Positions 1 through 7,197 of a stretch of 64,000 nt of DNA are shown here, one piece after another. Positions within the stretch are counted from its first letter, which is position 1, and the number at the start of each line of letters is the position of its first letter. Source of the DNA: Pseudomonadota bacterium (lineage in GTDB: Bacteria; Pseudomonadota; Gammaproteobacteria; Burkholderiales; Burkholderiaceae_B); contig JAEXRL010000018.1 of NCBI GenBank assembly GCA_023440825.1, positions 1 to 64,000 on the forward strand. Reading direction: 5' to 3'. The position numbers were made by a program, and so were the translations under genes. The notes below the pieces were generated by a model. That model had not been told where the DNA came from. It saw only the letters and a program-made list of their open reading frames with translations, and did not search any database.

Positions 1-505
1 ACACCACCTGCTCTACATTGAGTTCACGATGGTAAATCACCTGAGGATACGTGGCTAGAATACGATGAAGAGAGGTCGTCTTCCCACTACCAGAACAACC
101 AATTAACAATAAGCTTTGTGCCGTAGAACGCGCATCTTCAAATCGAAAAGCATCCAGTTCACCCTTTTGAACACGCTCATAGCCATTTTGTAAGTGCTTT
201 TGCAAATCACCTGTTTTTGGATTTCTGCCTATATAGCCGCCACGAATCATGACCGAAATACGCTCACTCAGTAGCAAATGCGTACCTAATGGCTGAAAAT
301 AGTCATCTGGAATACGGCAAATGGTATGAGCTCTGATAACGCGAGGTTTTTGTAAATCTAACGACGTAAGTTGTAGAGATGATTTTAATGATGCGGCACT
401 ATTCACTGACTCTTGTAGTGGAGGCAAGGCCTCAATAAAAGGATTACCACGATAAGCCTCTACACCCGTATCACGATAAACCGCTTGAATCTGGGTAGCA
501 CTCAT
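1..505 (-). CDS. tnsC: TnsC, Tn7 transposition ATPase/target regulator (5' part only)
   Basis: The first 168 codons are present; the rest lies beyond the window edge. TnsC is the AAA+ ATPase that joins the target selector (TnsD or TnsE) to the TnsAB transposase and gives target immunity. A Walker A motif GCSGSGKT is visible at residues 136-143. The ATG (503-505) overlaps the tnsB stop as ATGA, so the two are translationally coupled. From memory the visible part is close to Tn7 TnsC of enteric bacteria. The Walker B region, sensors and C-terminus cannot be judged here. Confidence 0.95.
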   Translation of the reverse strand, partial: MSATQIQAVYRDTGVEAYRGNPFIEALPPLQESVNSAASLKSSLQLTSLDLQKPRVIRAHTICRIPDDYFQPLGTHLLLSERISVMIRGGYIGRNPKTGDLQKHLQNGYERVQKGELDAFRFEDARSTAQSLLLIGCSGSGKTTSLHRILATYPQVIYHRELNVEQVV

Positions 506-2610
506 GACTCATCCTCCTCTGGTGGATCCTGAAATAACTCTGGTATATAACTAGGTAAGCGGTAATCCTCTTGCTCGTCTACATCCACTGCGTTAAAAGG
601 AATCACCTTCGCCTCTTCTCCAGACGAACTAGGCTTCAAATGCTCCGCACGTCTTTTACGCTCTGAAGTCACAGCCTCTTTTTTATTGTTTTTAATTTGC
701 TTAATACGTGTTGATTTCGGCTCAGTAGTGCTAGGTGTTAACTTATTCGCTTTCTGAATGGTTTGCTGAATAAACGCCTCAAGCTCCCTGCGCTTAGTTA
801 ACTCATCCTGCTTCGCATTGGCTTTATTGTGTTTTTCTTGTGCTTGTATATCCCACACCTCCCAAAATGAGAGGCCTTTAAACTGCCGACTACGTTCCGT
901 TAGATTACCGCGCCAAAAACCACGACTCCCCGCTTGGGGAAATAAATAGATCGTATCAACCAGCACTGGGTCATAGGCCGCTTCTAAATGTTGAGGTCTC
1001 GCTATCTCAGTACTTCGCTGTAACCAACCTTCGCGCAGAATTTCTGACCCCGAGTAATACAAGCCCCACAAGTTAACGCCAAACGAGGAAATAGAGACCT
1101 TTCGACGAGGTAGTAATGCAACTCGCAACTGCTCTTGTTCCACAGCCCTCAAGCTACCTGTGCGATGCTGCATACCCCATTGCCATAACTGAACAGGAAT
1201 AGACGGTAAATCCGTAGGAAAATCAGCATCTCGATCGTATTTATCCATCACCAAATGGTTATTTCTGAATAGGATCGTGCGCAAAATAATTTGTGTGAAC
1301 TCAAACACCGACAGAGATGCATCCAACCTATAGTCTGTTTCACCATGGCTTTTGATCCGACTGCCCTCCACAATGCCAGGCGCAAAGGATTTAAACTCTG
1401 CTTGAAGGGTTCTAAACGTACTTTCCACTATACCTTTAGCATCGCCACGTCTAGGTGGAGCACTTTCCACTCGCACATTAAAACTAGAAACTAAGGCTTC
1501 GACCTGATGACTCATTAATTCACCACGGTCCGCTAGCAACACATCAGGCAAGCCTATACACGGCCAATCTGAGCTACTAATCTCAATATCATGCTGGGCA
1601 CAAATCGCCGTTTTATCTGAGCAAGCATTTACAAAAGCCTGCATCGCCACCACATAAGACGGGTTTTCAAAGCCAATATAAAAACCTGCAATCATCCGAC
1701 TAAATACATCAATCACAATGTAAAGTGTCGGCCTTCCTATAATTTTCTGGCGATCGTTGTGATCCACTAGATAAATATCAGCAATCGTGGCATCAATCTC
1801 ATAACGACTGCCAGGGCCTAGCACCTGAGAAGTGGCTGTACTACTTAAGGGTCGTACATCTTTTTTATATACCCCTGCTTTAACTCTGGACTTTAAGCGC
1901 TGAGCTTTAGGGTATTCTCGATCATAAAAATAACGAAACTGGCGTAGAGTTGGGTAATCCTCTTGAGGAATACGAGGAAAATACTGAGCAAACAAGTCCA
2001 CAAATCGTCTATAGGCAACGGTGGTCTTTGTACCTTTTTGATTTAATAGATGCTTTTCTATGGTTAATCTAAAAAGACGTTCAATCTCAGGCGTTACCTT
2101 GGGTCCTTCACCCTTACCATATTCTCTGGCTCGGCCAATTTTTGCTGTTCCTGTCGCTGAACGTCTTTCCCCTGGTGCACCGCTGTTTTTGTAGTCGGGA
2201 ATTAATGCATTAGGCGTTTGACCACGCTGCCAATACCTTCTTAATAATCGATAAACTGTTTTTTTCGAAACCTGCTTAGACTCCACAACAGCATCAATTA
2301 AACGTGCTCTTTCAGAAGCATCAAAAATACCCTTATGCTGCAAGAGTGGTAGCAATACCTTAATATTTTCTTCTCTACGAATAAAACGTACAGACCCTAT
2401 TTCTGGATCCTCTTGGTCTAGATAAGCAAAGGGATCCGTACTCCTCACTAACTGACCTGAGTCCAAGGCAGCCAAGAGACTCAACTCCAAAATCCTTTCT
2501 GGCAACGCCTTCGGATTTTCAATATCAATCCAGATCAACTCCCCCTGATTAATATCTAAAACCCGATAAAAGCGGCTTTCTACTTTAAGCACCTCATTAA
2601 TTTGCCACAT
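502..2610 (-). CDS. tnsB: TnsB, Tn7 transposase (DDE integrase family)
   Basis: TnsB binds the transposon ends and performs 3'-end cleavage and strand transfer. Starting at the inner ATG (2608-2610) gives 702 aa, the same length as Tn7 TnsB. The DDE triad falls at D273 (YEIDATIAD), D361 (LLADRGE) and E396 (KGIVEST), the positions known for Tn7. Residues 1 to about 120 form the end-binding region, the integrase core is about 260-410, and the C-terminus is acidic and ends in PPEEDES, the TnsC-contacting tail. An in-frame codon at 2634 is a less likely start. From memory the first 120 residues differ strongly from canonical TnsB while the remainder is nearly identical. The start overlaps tnsA by 14 bp. 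Confidence 0.97.
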   Translation of the reverse strand: MWQINEVLKVESRFYRVLDINQGELIWIDIENPKALPERILELSLLAALDSGQLVRSTDPFAYLDQEDPEIGSVRFIRREENIKVLLPLLQHKGIFDASERARLIDAVVESKQVSKKTVYRLLRRYWQRGQTPNALIPDYKNSGAPGERRSATGTAKIGRAREYGKGEGPKVTPEIERLFRLTIEKHLLNQKGTKTTVAYRRFVDLFAQYFPRIPQEDYPTLRQFRYFYDREYPKAQRLKSRVKAGVYKKDVRPLSSTATSQVLGPGSRYEIDATIADIYLVDHNDRQKIIGRPTLYIVIDVFSRMIAGFYIGFENPSYVVAMQAFVNACSDKTAICAQHDIEISSSDWPCIGLPDVLLADRGELMSHQVEALVSSFNVRVESAPPRRGDAKGIVESTFRTLQAEFKSFAPGIVEGSRIKSHGETDYRLDASLSVFEFTQIILRTILFRNNHLVMDKYDRDADFPTDLPSIPVQLWQWGMQHRTGSLRAVEQEQLRVALLPRRKVSISSFGVNLWGLYYSGSEILREGWLQRSTEIARPQHLEAAYDPVLVDTIYLFPQAGSRGFWRGNLTERSRQFKGLSFWEVWDIQAQEKHNKANAKQDELTKRRELEAFIQQTIQKANKLTPSTTEPKSTRIKQIKNNKKEAVTSERKRRAEHLKPSSSGEEAKVIPFNAVDVDEQEDYRLPSYIPELFQDPPEEDES

Positions 2611-3418
2611 AAAGCCCCCTTTGCGCTGCTCCATCGTGCTCTATATCCAGCTCAGCACAGGTACACAATCTAAACGGCTTATAAACATTAAATTTAATAA
2701 AACCATTAGCGACTAATGCTCTAACATCACTTAATGTTTTACCTAGCTCCAAACCATAAGCAATATCAACCTGCTTACAGACATTGATAATATTTTCATC
2801 TCCTTTTTCTTGCAGGATATGAGCCAATGTTGGTAGTTGTGCTAAAAGCTCCGCAGAAACCCCTTCTGCTTTCACCGAATAAAGCCATTCAATATTTTCT
2901 TTTACTACGGGATTTATTTCTTTATCAGTAAAAATGAACCAAGGAATTTGTTTTTGCTGCCAATAACGACGCTCTAGTTCTAATTTTTCTAAGGTGCGCT
3001 CATCTTGTAAGGCTGCCGCAGGTTTGACTTGAATAGCAAACTGCTCAAAAGGACCATCTTTACAATCCACCAAAAAATCAGTAGACATAACCTGATCTAC
3101 GCTGCGAATAGCAGGGTGCTTGATACCACTATCTATTGCAATCTGTTTGGTATCGCTAGGTAATAAGGGGAACTGCTCGCGTATATCTAGCACGCTGCTC
3201 TCCCATTCAAGGCTAAGAAAAACAGCAAGCTCTAAATCAGAGAGCAAATGATGAACTCGTCCCGTTTTATGAGAATAAATACGGTGGGAACGACCTGATG
3301 AAGGGACTTCTTGTACTGTTAGCCATGGAATATAGTCCTTACCATGCCCTTGGCCACGCCCCTCTTTAATACGACGGGCAATTTGTACTTCTGAGAATGA
3401 AGATTTTGCTTTAGCCAT
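2597..3418 (-). CDS. tnsA: TnsA, Tn7 5'-strand endonuclease
   Basis: TnsA cuts the 5' ends of the element and, with TnsB, makes transposition cut-and-paste. The ATG at 3416-3418 (MAKAKSSF) gives 273 aa, the length of Tn7 TnsA. The nuclease residues E63, D114 and K132 (in AIQVKP) are all present, so the enzyme should be active. A start 14 codons upstream is possible but would lie inside the leader hairpin. From memory the protein tracks Tn7 TnsA up to about residue 250 and then diverges until the shared ending YVAN. First gene of the tnsABC operon. Confidence 0.96.
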   Translation of the reverse strand: MAKAKSSFSEVQIARRIKEGRGQGHGKDYIPWLTVQEVPSSGRSHRIYSHKTGRVHHLLSDLELAVFLSLEWESSVLDIREQFPLLPSDTKQIAIDSGIKHPAIRSVDQVMSTDFLVDCKDGPFEQFAIQVKPAAALQDERTLEKLELERRYWQQKQIPWFIFTDKEINPVVKENIEWLYSVKAEGVSAELLAQLPTLAHILQEKGDENIINVCKQVDIAYGLELGKTLSDVRALVANGFIKFNVYKPFRLCTCAELDIEHDGAAQRGLYVAN

Positions 3419-3425
3419 AATAAAA

Positions 3426-3457
3426 GTCCAGTATGCTTTTTCACAGCATAACTGGAC
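3426..3457. promoter_or_regulatory. Leader hairpin upstream of tnsA
   Basis: GTCCAGTATGC (3426-3436) pairs with GCATAACTGGAC (3446-3457), with one bulged base and a 9-nt loop. It sits between the innermost TnsB-type site and the tnsA start, and one arm carries the putative -10 of the tns promoter. I recall the same hairpin in canonical Tn7, so it is probably a retained control element rather than chance. Confidence 0.7.
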
Positions 3458-3473
3458 CAATTTCAGTTTACAA
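3445..3473 (-). promoter_or_regulatory. Putative tns operon promoter
   Basis: On the minus strand TTGTAA (3468-3473) and TATGCT (3445-3450) are separated by 17 bp, four matches of six in each box. The -35 abuts the innermost TnsB-type site and the -10 lies in the leader hairpin, an arrangement that would let TnsB binding repress its own operon, as known for Tn7. Inferred from sequence only. Confidence 0.45.
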
Positions 3474-3552
3474 CTATTTTGTCTAGGTGCAATCTATATT
3501 GTCACAGACGCAAACTATTTTGTTTAGATGCAATCTATTTTGTCACTCTACA
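3462..3552. mobile_element. Tn7 right (tns-proximal) end with four TnsB-type sites
   Basis: On the minus strand the element begins TGTAGAGTGACA at 3552. ACAAAATAG-type cores occur at 3535-3543, 3515-3523, 3494-3502 (one mismatch, ACAATATAG) and 3474-3482, spaced 20, 21 and 20 bp. Four overlapping sites is the known arrangement of the Tn7 right end. The outer boundary is set by the 5'-TGT terminus and its distance from glmS. The other end of the element is not in the window. Confidence 0.93.
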
Positions 3553-3577
3553 AACTTACCGCTTTTTTATTGCCTGC
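3553..3577. other. attTn7 junction and presumed target-site duplication
   Basis: The five bases AACTT (3553-3557) next to the element are the presumed target duplication. Twenty further bases separate them from the glmS stop codon (3578-3580), so the insertion is in the standard attTn7 position. The second copy at the other end lies outside the window, so the duplication itself is unconfirmed. Confidence 0.8.
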
Positions 3578-5410
3578 TTACTCCACCGTGACGCTCTTGG
3601 CTAAATTGCGTGGCTTATCGACATCGGTGCCTCGAGCGCAGGCAACGTGGTAGGCCAGCAGTTGTAGAGTAATGGTGTGCAGGATGGGGGAGAGTTTGCC
3701 GTAGTGCTCGGGCATACGGATTACGTGGATGTTAGCGCTGCTTGTGATACGGGTGTCAGCGTCGGCAAATACATAGAGCTCTCCGCCGCGTGCGTGCACT
3801 TCTTCCATATTGGATTTTAGTTTTTCTAGCAGCTTATCGCGGGGGGCAATGGTGACGACGGGCATGGCCTCGGTAACTAGAGCCAGTGGGCCGTGTTTGA
3901 GTTCGCCGGCAGGATACCCTTCGGCATGTATATAACTGATTTCTTTTAGTTTTAGTGCGCCTTCCATGGCGATGGGAAAGTGCATGCCGCGCCCTAAAAA
4001 GAGGGCATGTTCTTTGCGAGCGAAACGATCAGCCCAATCAATGACTTGCGGCTCTAGGGCGAGCACGGCGCTGATTGCGGCGGGCAGGTGGCGTAGCGAT
4101 TTTAGGTAATCAGCTTCCTGCTCTTCGTTTAAGTGACCTTTTACCTGGGCCAGTGCCAGAGTGAGCAGGAACAGGGCGGTGAGTTGAGTAGTGAAGGCCT
4201 TAGTGGACGCTACACCAATTTCTACGCCCGCGCGGGTAATGTAGGCTAATTTGCATTCGCGCACCATGGCACTGGTGGCGACGTTGCAAATTGTCAGGGT
4301 ATGCTCCATACCTAAACTGCGGGCATGTTTTAATGCTGCCAAGGTGTCGGCGGTTTCGCCTGACTGTGAGATGGTCACCACCAGAGTGCGTGGATCGGGA
4401 ACGCTATCGCGGTAGCGGTATTCGCTGGCAATTTCCACACTCACCGGTACGCGAGCCAAGGATTCAATCCAGTATTTGGCGGTAAGGCCTGCGTAGTAAC
4501 TGGTGCCGCAGGCTAATACCAAGACGCGATCGATATGGGTAAAAACAGAATAAGCGGTGTCGCCGAACAGTTCGGGGCTAATGCTGCTGATGTCTTGCAG
4601 CGTATCTCCCACGGCACGCGGTTGTTCAAAAATCTCTTTTTGCATGTAGTGGCGGTAAGGGCCCAGCTCGGCTGCGCCAGTGTGGACATGCACGGTATGT
4701 ACCGGGCGTTCTACAGCGGTGCCGTATTGATCAGTCAGCCACGCTTTGCCTAATTGAAGATCAACTAAATCTCCGTCTTCCAGATAGATAATTTGATCGG
4801 TAGTACCGGCTAAAGCCAGGGCGTCCGAGGCTAAAAATGTTTCCTTCTCGGCCAGGCCTACTACCAGTGGAGAGCCGTGCCGGGCACCGATCAGGCGATG
4901 GGGCTCCTCGTGGCAGAGCACGGCGATAGCATAGGCTCCGCGCAGTTGCTGTGTGGCTTGTTGTACTGCATTGAATAGATCGCCGTTATACAAATGGTCA
5001 ATCAGGTGAGCGATGACCTCTGTGTCGGTTTGACTGGTAAACACATAGCCTTGCGTTTGTAATTGGGCACGTAGTTCGTCGTGATTTTCAATGATTCCGT
5101 TATGGACCAGAGCGATGCGTGCATTGTGTTTACCCAGACCGGAGAAATGTGGGTGAGCATTATGGGTAGCGGGCGCACCGTGAGTGGCCCAGCGTGTATG
5201 CGCGATGCCGGTGAAGCCTTGTAAATTTTCGGCTTGTAGCACCCGTTCTAGCTCTGCGACGCGCTCGGTGCTACGGGCTCGTTTGAGTTCACCTTGGGCA
5301 TGTACGGCGATGCCACAAGAGTCGTAGCCACGGTACTCGAGTCGTTTTAATCCTTCCAGTAGAACCGGCACGATATTACGTTGCGCTACTGCACCCACTA
5401 TTCCACACAT
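3578..5410 (-). CDS. glmS: Glutamine-fructose-6-phosphate aminotransferase (isomerizing)
   Basis: GlmS makes glucosamine-6-phosphate from fructose-6-phosphate and glutamine, the first step towards UDP-GlcNAc for peptidoglycan and LPS. The 610-aa protein starts MCGIVGA, exposing the N-terminal nucleophile Cys2 of the glutaminase domain (about 1-240), followed by two SIS sugar-isomerase domains. The C-terminus DVDKPRNLAKSVTVE is the conserved stretch whose coding DNA TnsD recognises. The Tn7 end lies 25 bp downstream, so any native terminator has been moved away. Divergent from an lrp/asnC gene; its promoter region contains a palindrome that may be an operator. The pathway partner glmU is 1.8 kb beyond; glmM is not in the window. 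Confidence 0.98.
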   Translation of the reverse strand: MCGIVGAVAQRNIVPVLLEGLKRLEYRGYDSCGIAVHAQGELKRARSTERVAELERVLQAENLQGFTGIAHTRWATHGAPATHNAHPHFSGLGKHNARIALVHNGIIENHDELRAQLQTQGYVFTSQTDTEVIAHLIDHLYNGDLFNAVQQATQQLRGAYAIAVLCHEEPHRLIGARHGSPLVVGLAEKETFLASDALALAGTTDQIIYLEDGDLVDLQLGKAWLTDQYGTAVERPVHTVHVHTGAAELGPYRHYMQKEIFEQPRAVGDTLQDISSISPELFGDTAYSVFTHIDRVLVLACGTSYYAGLTAKYWIESLARVPVSVEIASEYRYRDSVPDPRTLVVTISQSGETADTLAALKHARSLGMEHTLTICNVATSAMVRECKLAYITRAGVEIGVASTKAFTTQLTALFLLTLALAQVKGHLNEEQEADYLKSLRHLPAAISAVLALEPQVIDWADRFARKEHALFLGRGMHFPIAMEGALKLKEISYIHAEGYPAGELKHGPLALVTEAMPVVTIAPRDKLLEKLKSNMEEVHARGGELYVFADADTRITSSANIHVIRMPEHYGKLSPILHTITLQLLAYHVACARGTDVDKPRNLAKSVTVE

Positions 5411-5489
5411 AGTTAAGCTCCGAATGATTGTATAAAGTCATCGCGTAAATAGCTATTGTGATGGAAAGCGCCAGAATTTTTCTTGCTAA

Positions 5490-5518
5490 TATAAAAAGAA
5501 TATGAAATATTATTTCAA
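5490..5518 (-). promoter_or_regulatory. Putative glmS promoter
   Basis: On the minus strand TTGAAA (5513-5518) and TTTATA (5490-5495) are separated by exactly 17 bp. The palindrome TGAAATATTATTTCA (5503-5517) covers most of the -35 and part of the spacer, so a bound protein would block this promoter. Read from sequence; no experimental start is known. Confidence 0.6.
5503..5517. promoter_or_regulatory. Palindrome TGAAA-N5-TTTCA, operator candidate 1
   Basis: TGAAATATTATTTCA is a perfect 15-bp palindrome lying over the putative glmS promoter. A second copy of the TGAAA-N5-TTTCA pattern begins 59 bp away at 5562. Size and AT-rich centre suit an Lrp/AsnC-family site, and the adjacent gene encodes such a regulator. 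Assignment to that regulator is inference. Confidence 0.55.
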
Positions 5519-5535
5519 TATTTAGTAGATTAAAA

Positions 5536-5564
5536 TTTACGATGTATTTATAGGTCTGTTATGA
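5536..5564 (+). promoter_or_regulatory. Putative promoter of the lrp/asnC gene
   Basis: TTTACG (5536-5541) and TTATGA (5559-5564) with a 17-bp spacer precede the regulator gene. The -10 runs into the second TGAAA-N5-TTTCA element, compatible with autoregulation. Both boxes are weak matches. Confidence 0.35.
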
Positions 5565-5576
5565 AATTTTCTTTCA
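5562..5576. promoter_or_regulatory. Palindrome TGAAA-N5-TTTCA, operator candidate 2
   Basis: TGAAATTTTCTTTCA shares the outer arms TGAAA and TTTCA with the perfect palindrome at 5503-5517. It lies 27 bp before the regulator start codon, over or just after its likely transcription start. Confidence 0.5.
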
Positions 5577-5602
5577 TTGTTTGGCCTTATGGATCATAGA
5601 AA

Positions 5603-6085
5603 ATGAAATTAGATCATGTGGATATACGCATCTTGAATCAGTTGCAAGATAACAGCGATCTGAGCAATCAAGAGCTGGCGCAACGAGTGCACATTTCAGC
5701 ACCCACATGTTTACGACGAGTTAAACGCCTAAAAGAAGCAGGTGTAATTCGTAAACAAGTGGCGTTATTGGATGCCAGTAAAATTGGCTATGGCTTAACC
5801 GTTATTGTAGAGCTCAGCCTGGATCGACAAGGGGCCGAGCACATTCAGGCTTTCGAGCAGCAAGCGCAGGCAGAGTTGGCGATACAGCAGTGTTACCACG
5901 TGGCTACCGGGCCTGATTTTATTCTTGTATTGCAGCTTGCCGATATGCAGGCTTACCATGCCTTGGCACACCGCTTATTTACGGCCAGTCATAATGTGCG
6001 CAATGTACGCAGTTTTTTCGCCTCGCAGCCCAGCAAGTTTGAAACCCGTTATAGCGTGCCAGACGAGCGATTCAATACGCGCTGA
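5603..6085 (+). CDS. Lrp/AsnC family transcriptional regulator
   Basis: 160 aa. The N-terminal winged HTH (about residues 5-60, from DIRILNQLQDNSDLSNQELAQ) and the C-terminal RAM/Lrp ligand-binding domain (about 65-145) are typical, and the length is normal for the family. It is divergent from glmS and separated by 190 bp holding two matching palindromes, so it probably controls itself and perhaps glmS. The effector cannot be told from sequence. Its 3' end overlaps the convergent glycosyltransferase gene by 37 bp. Confidence 0.9.
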   Translation: MKLDHVDIRILNQLQDNSDLSNQELAQRVHISAPTCLRRVKRLKEAGVIRKQVALLDASKIGYGLTVIVELSLDRQGAEHIQAFEQQAQAELAIQQCYHVATGPDFILVLQLADMQAYHALAHRLFTASHNVRNVRSFFASQPSKFETRYSVPDERFNTR

Positions 6086-7155
6086 TAAAGGCGTAGATAC
6101 TGCTGTGCCATCGCGGGTACGCTATGTGTGCGTGTCACCCATTGATAAGCTTGCTGCCGTAATTGCTGAGTTAGCTGGGGGTTAGTTAGCAAATGCGCCA
6201 TGGCATTTGCCATGGCGGTATGATCGCCCACAGCACATGCGAGGCCACGGTCCTGACCCAAAAGCTCGGGCAGGCCACCCGTGGTGGTGGCGACGACGGG
6301 CACTTGATAGATAAATGCATCCAGTACGCTGCTGCCTAGTGCCTCGTGGCGCGAGCTGAGTACAAACACATCCAGAAGACGGTAGGCGTCCTCGATATGT
6401 TCTTCAAAGCCACACAACAGGTAGCAGTCCTGCAAACCAAACTGTTGGATCATGGCCTGCATGGTGGCCGTCTCGCTGCCGCTGGCACCAAAGTGTAAAA
6501 AAATAAAATCTTGTCGCTGACGATAAAGGGCATGTACCGCCCGTATTAAGGTGGCGGGATCTTTTTCGACCGTATGCGCGGCGCTGGTGCCCAATACGTG
6601 GGCGTAGCGATCCAAACCATAGTGCGCGCGCAGATGCTGGATGTGTTGTGGGTTGGCAGCATGGTAATCCACAGCGCTGGGTATGATGTCTATCGGCAAG
6701 CCCAAACGCTGTGGCTCGGCGGCAGCCGCTTGGCTAATAGCTACCAAAGCCGTTGCACGGCTCCATTTCCAGCGCGTACTTTTTTCTTTATAACTTAAGC
6801 GCTTCGAGCTCACGGTGCCGTGGCCAGTAATTGGAAACGCAGTACGCCGAGTGAAGACCGTACGCGCACCAAGCAAAGGCGATAGTAGCGCTAGCCAGGT
6901 CATGCAGGCAGCGGTTTGCGCATGTACGATATCATAGCGACGCCCCTGCAAAATCAGATAGGCCAAAGCTTGGATTGGCCCCTTGATGGTATGTACGTGT
7001 ATGCCAGCACGTTGAGCCCGATGAGCCAGCTCATGGCCACGACGTGCCAATAGGCTAACCTGATGCCCTTGAGCCTGATAGTGCATCAGGCTCAGTAAGG
7101 TTTGGCGCTCGCCACCACGCCAGCCCCTTTCTGTGTTGAGCATTAAGATGCGCAT
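6049..7155 (-). CDS. Glycosyltransferase family 4, LPS or polysaccharide type
   Basis: 368 aa with a GT-B fold: an N-terminal acceptor domain starting MRILMLNTERGWRGGE (GGE motif) and a C-terminal nucleotide-sugar domain with SSRHEALGSSVLDAF and a following GGLPE. It would add a sugar from a nucleotide-sugar donor to lipid A/LPS core or another envelope glycan at the cytoplasmic face. The usual E-x7-E pair reads E-x7-D here. It lies between glmS and glmU on the same strand as both. Donor and acceptor are unknown. Confidence 0.85.
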   Translation of the reverse strand: MRILMLNTERGWRGGERQTLLSLMHYQAQGHQVSLLARRGHELAHRAQRAGIHVHTIKGPIQALAYLILQGRRYDIVHAQTAACMTWLALLSPLLGARTVFTRRTAFPITGHGTVSSKRLSYKEKSTRWKWSRATALVAISQAAAAEPQRLGLPIDIIPSAVDYHAANPQHIQHLRAHYGLDRYAHVLGTSAAHTVEKDPATLIRAVHALYRQRQDFIFLHFGASGSETATMQAMIQQFGLQDCYLLCGFEEHIEDAYRLLDVFVLSSRHEALGSSVLDAFIYQVPVVATTTGGLPELLGQDRGLACAVGDHTAMANAMAHLLTNPQLTQQLRQQAYQWVTRTHSVPAMAQQYLRLYQRVLNRSSGTL

Positions 7156-7197
7156 ATCAGGGCTTTGACAAAAAACGTGGGCAAGGCACGAGCAGCA

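Noticed and set aside
1291..1494. Plus-strand open frame inside tnsB
   Set aside because: Covers the conserved DDE region of tnsB on the other strand; no start signal.
3474..3543. Regular 20-21-bp repeats as a CRISPR array
   Set aside because: Repeat cores are only 9 bp with no spacers of proper length; position and sequence identify TnsB sites of a Tn7 end.
5411..5602. A glmS-type ribozyme or riboswitch upstream of glmS
   Set aside because: The leader is short and AT-rich and shows none of the expected conserved core; regulator palindromes explain it better.
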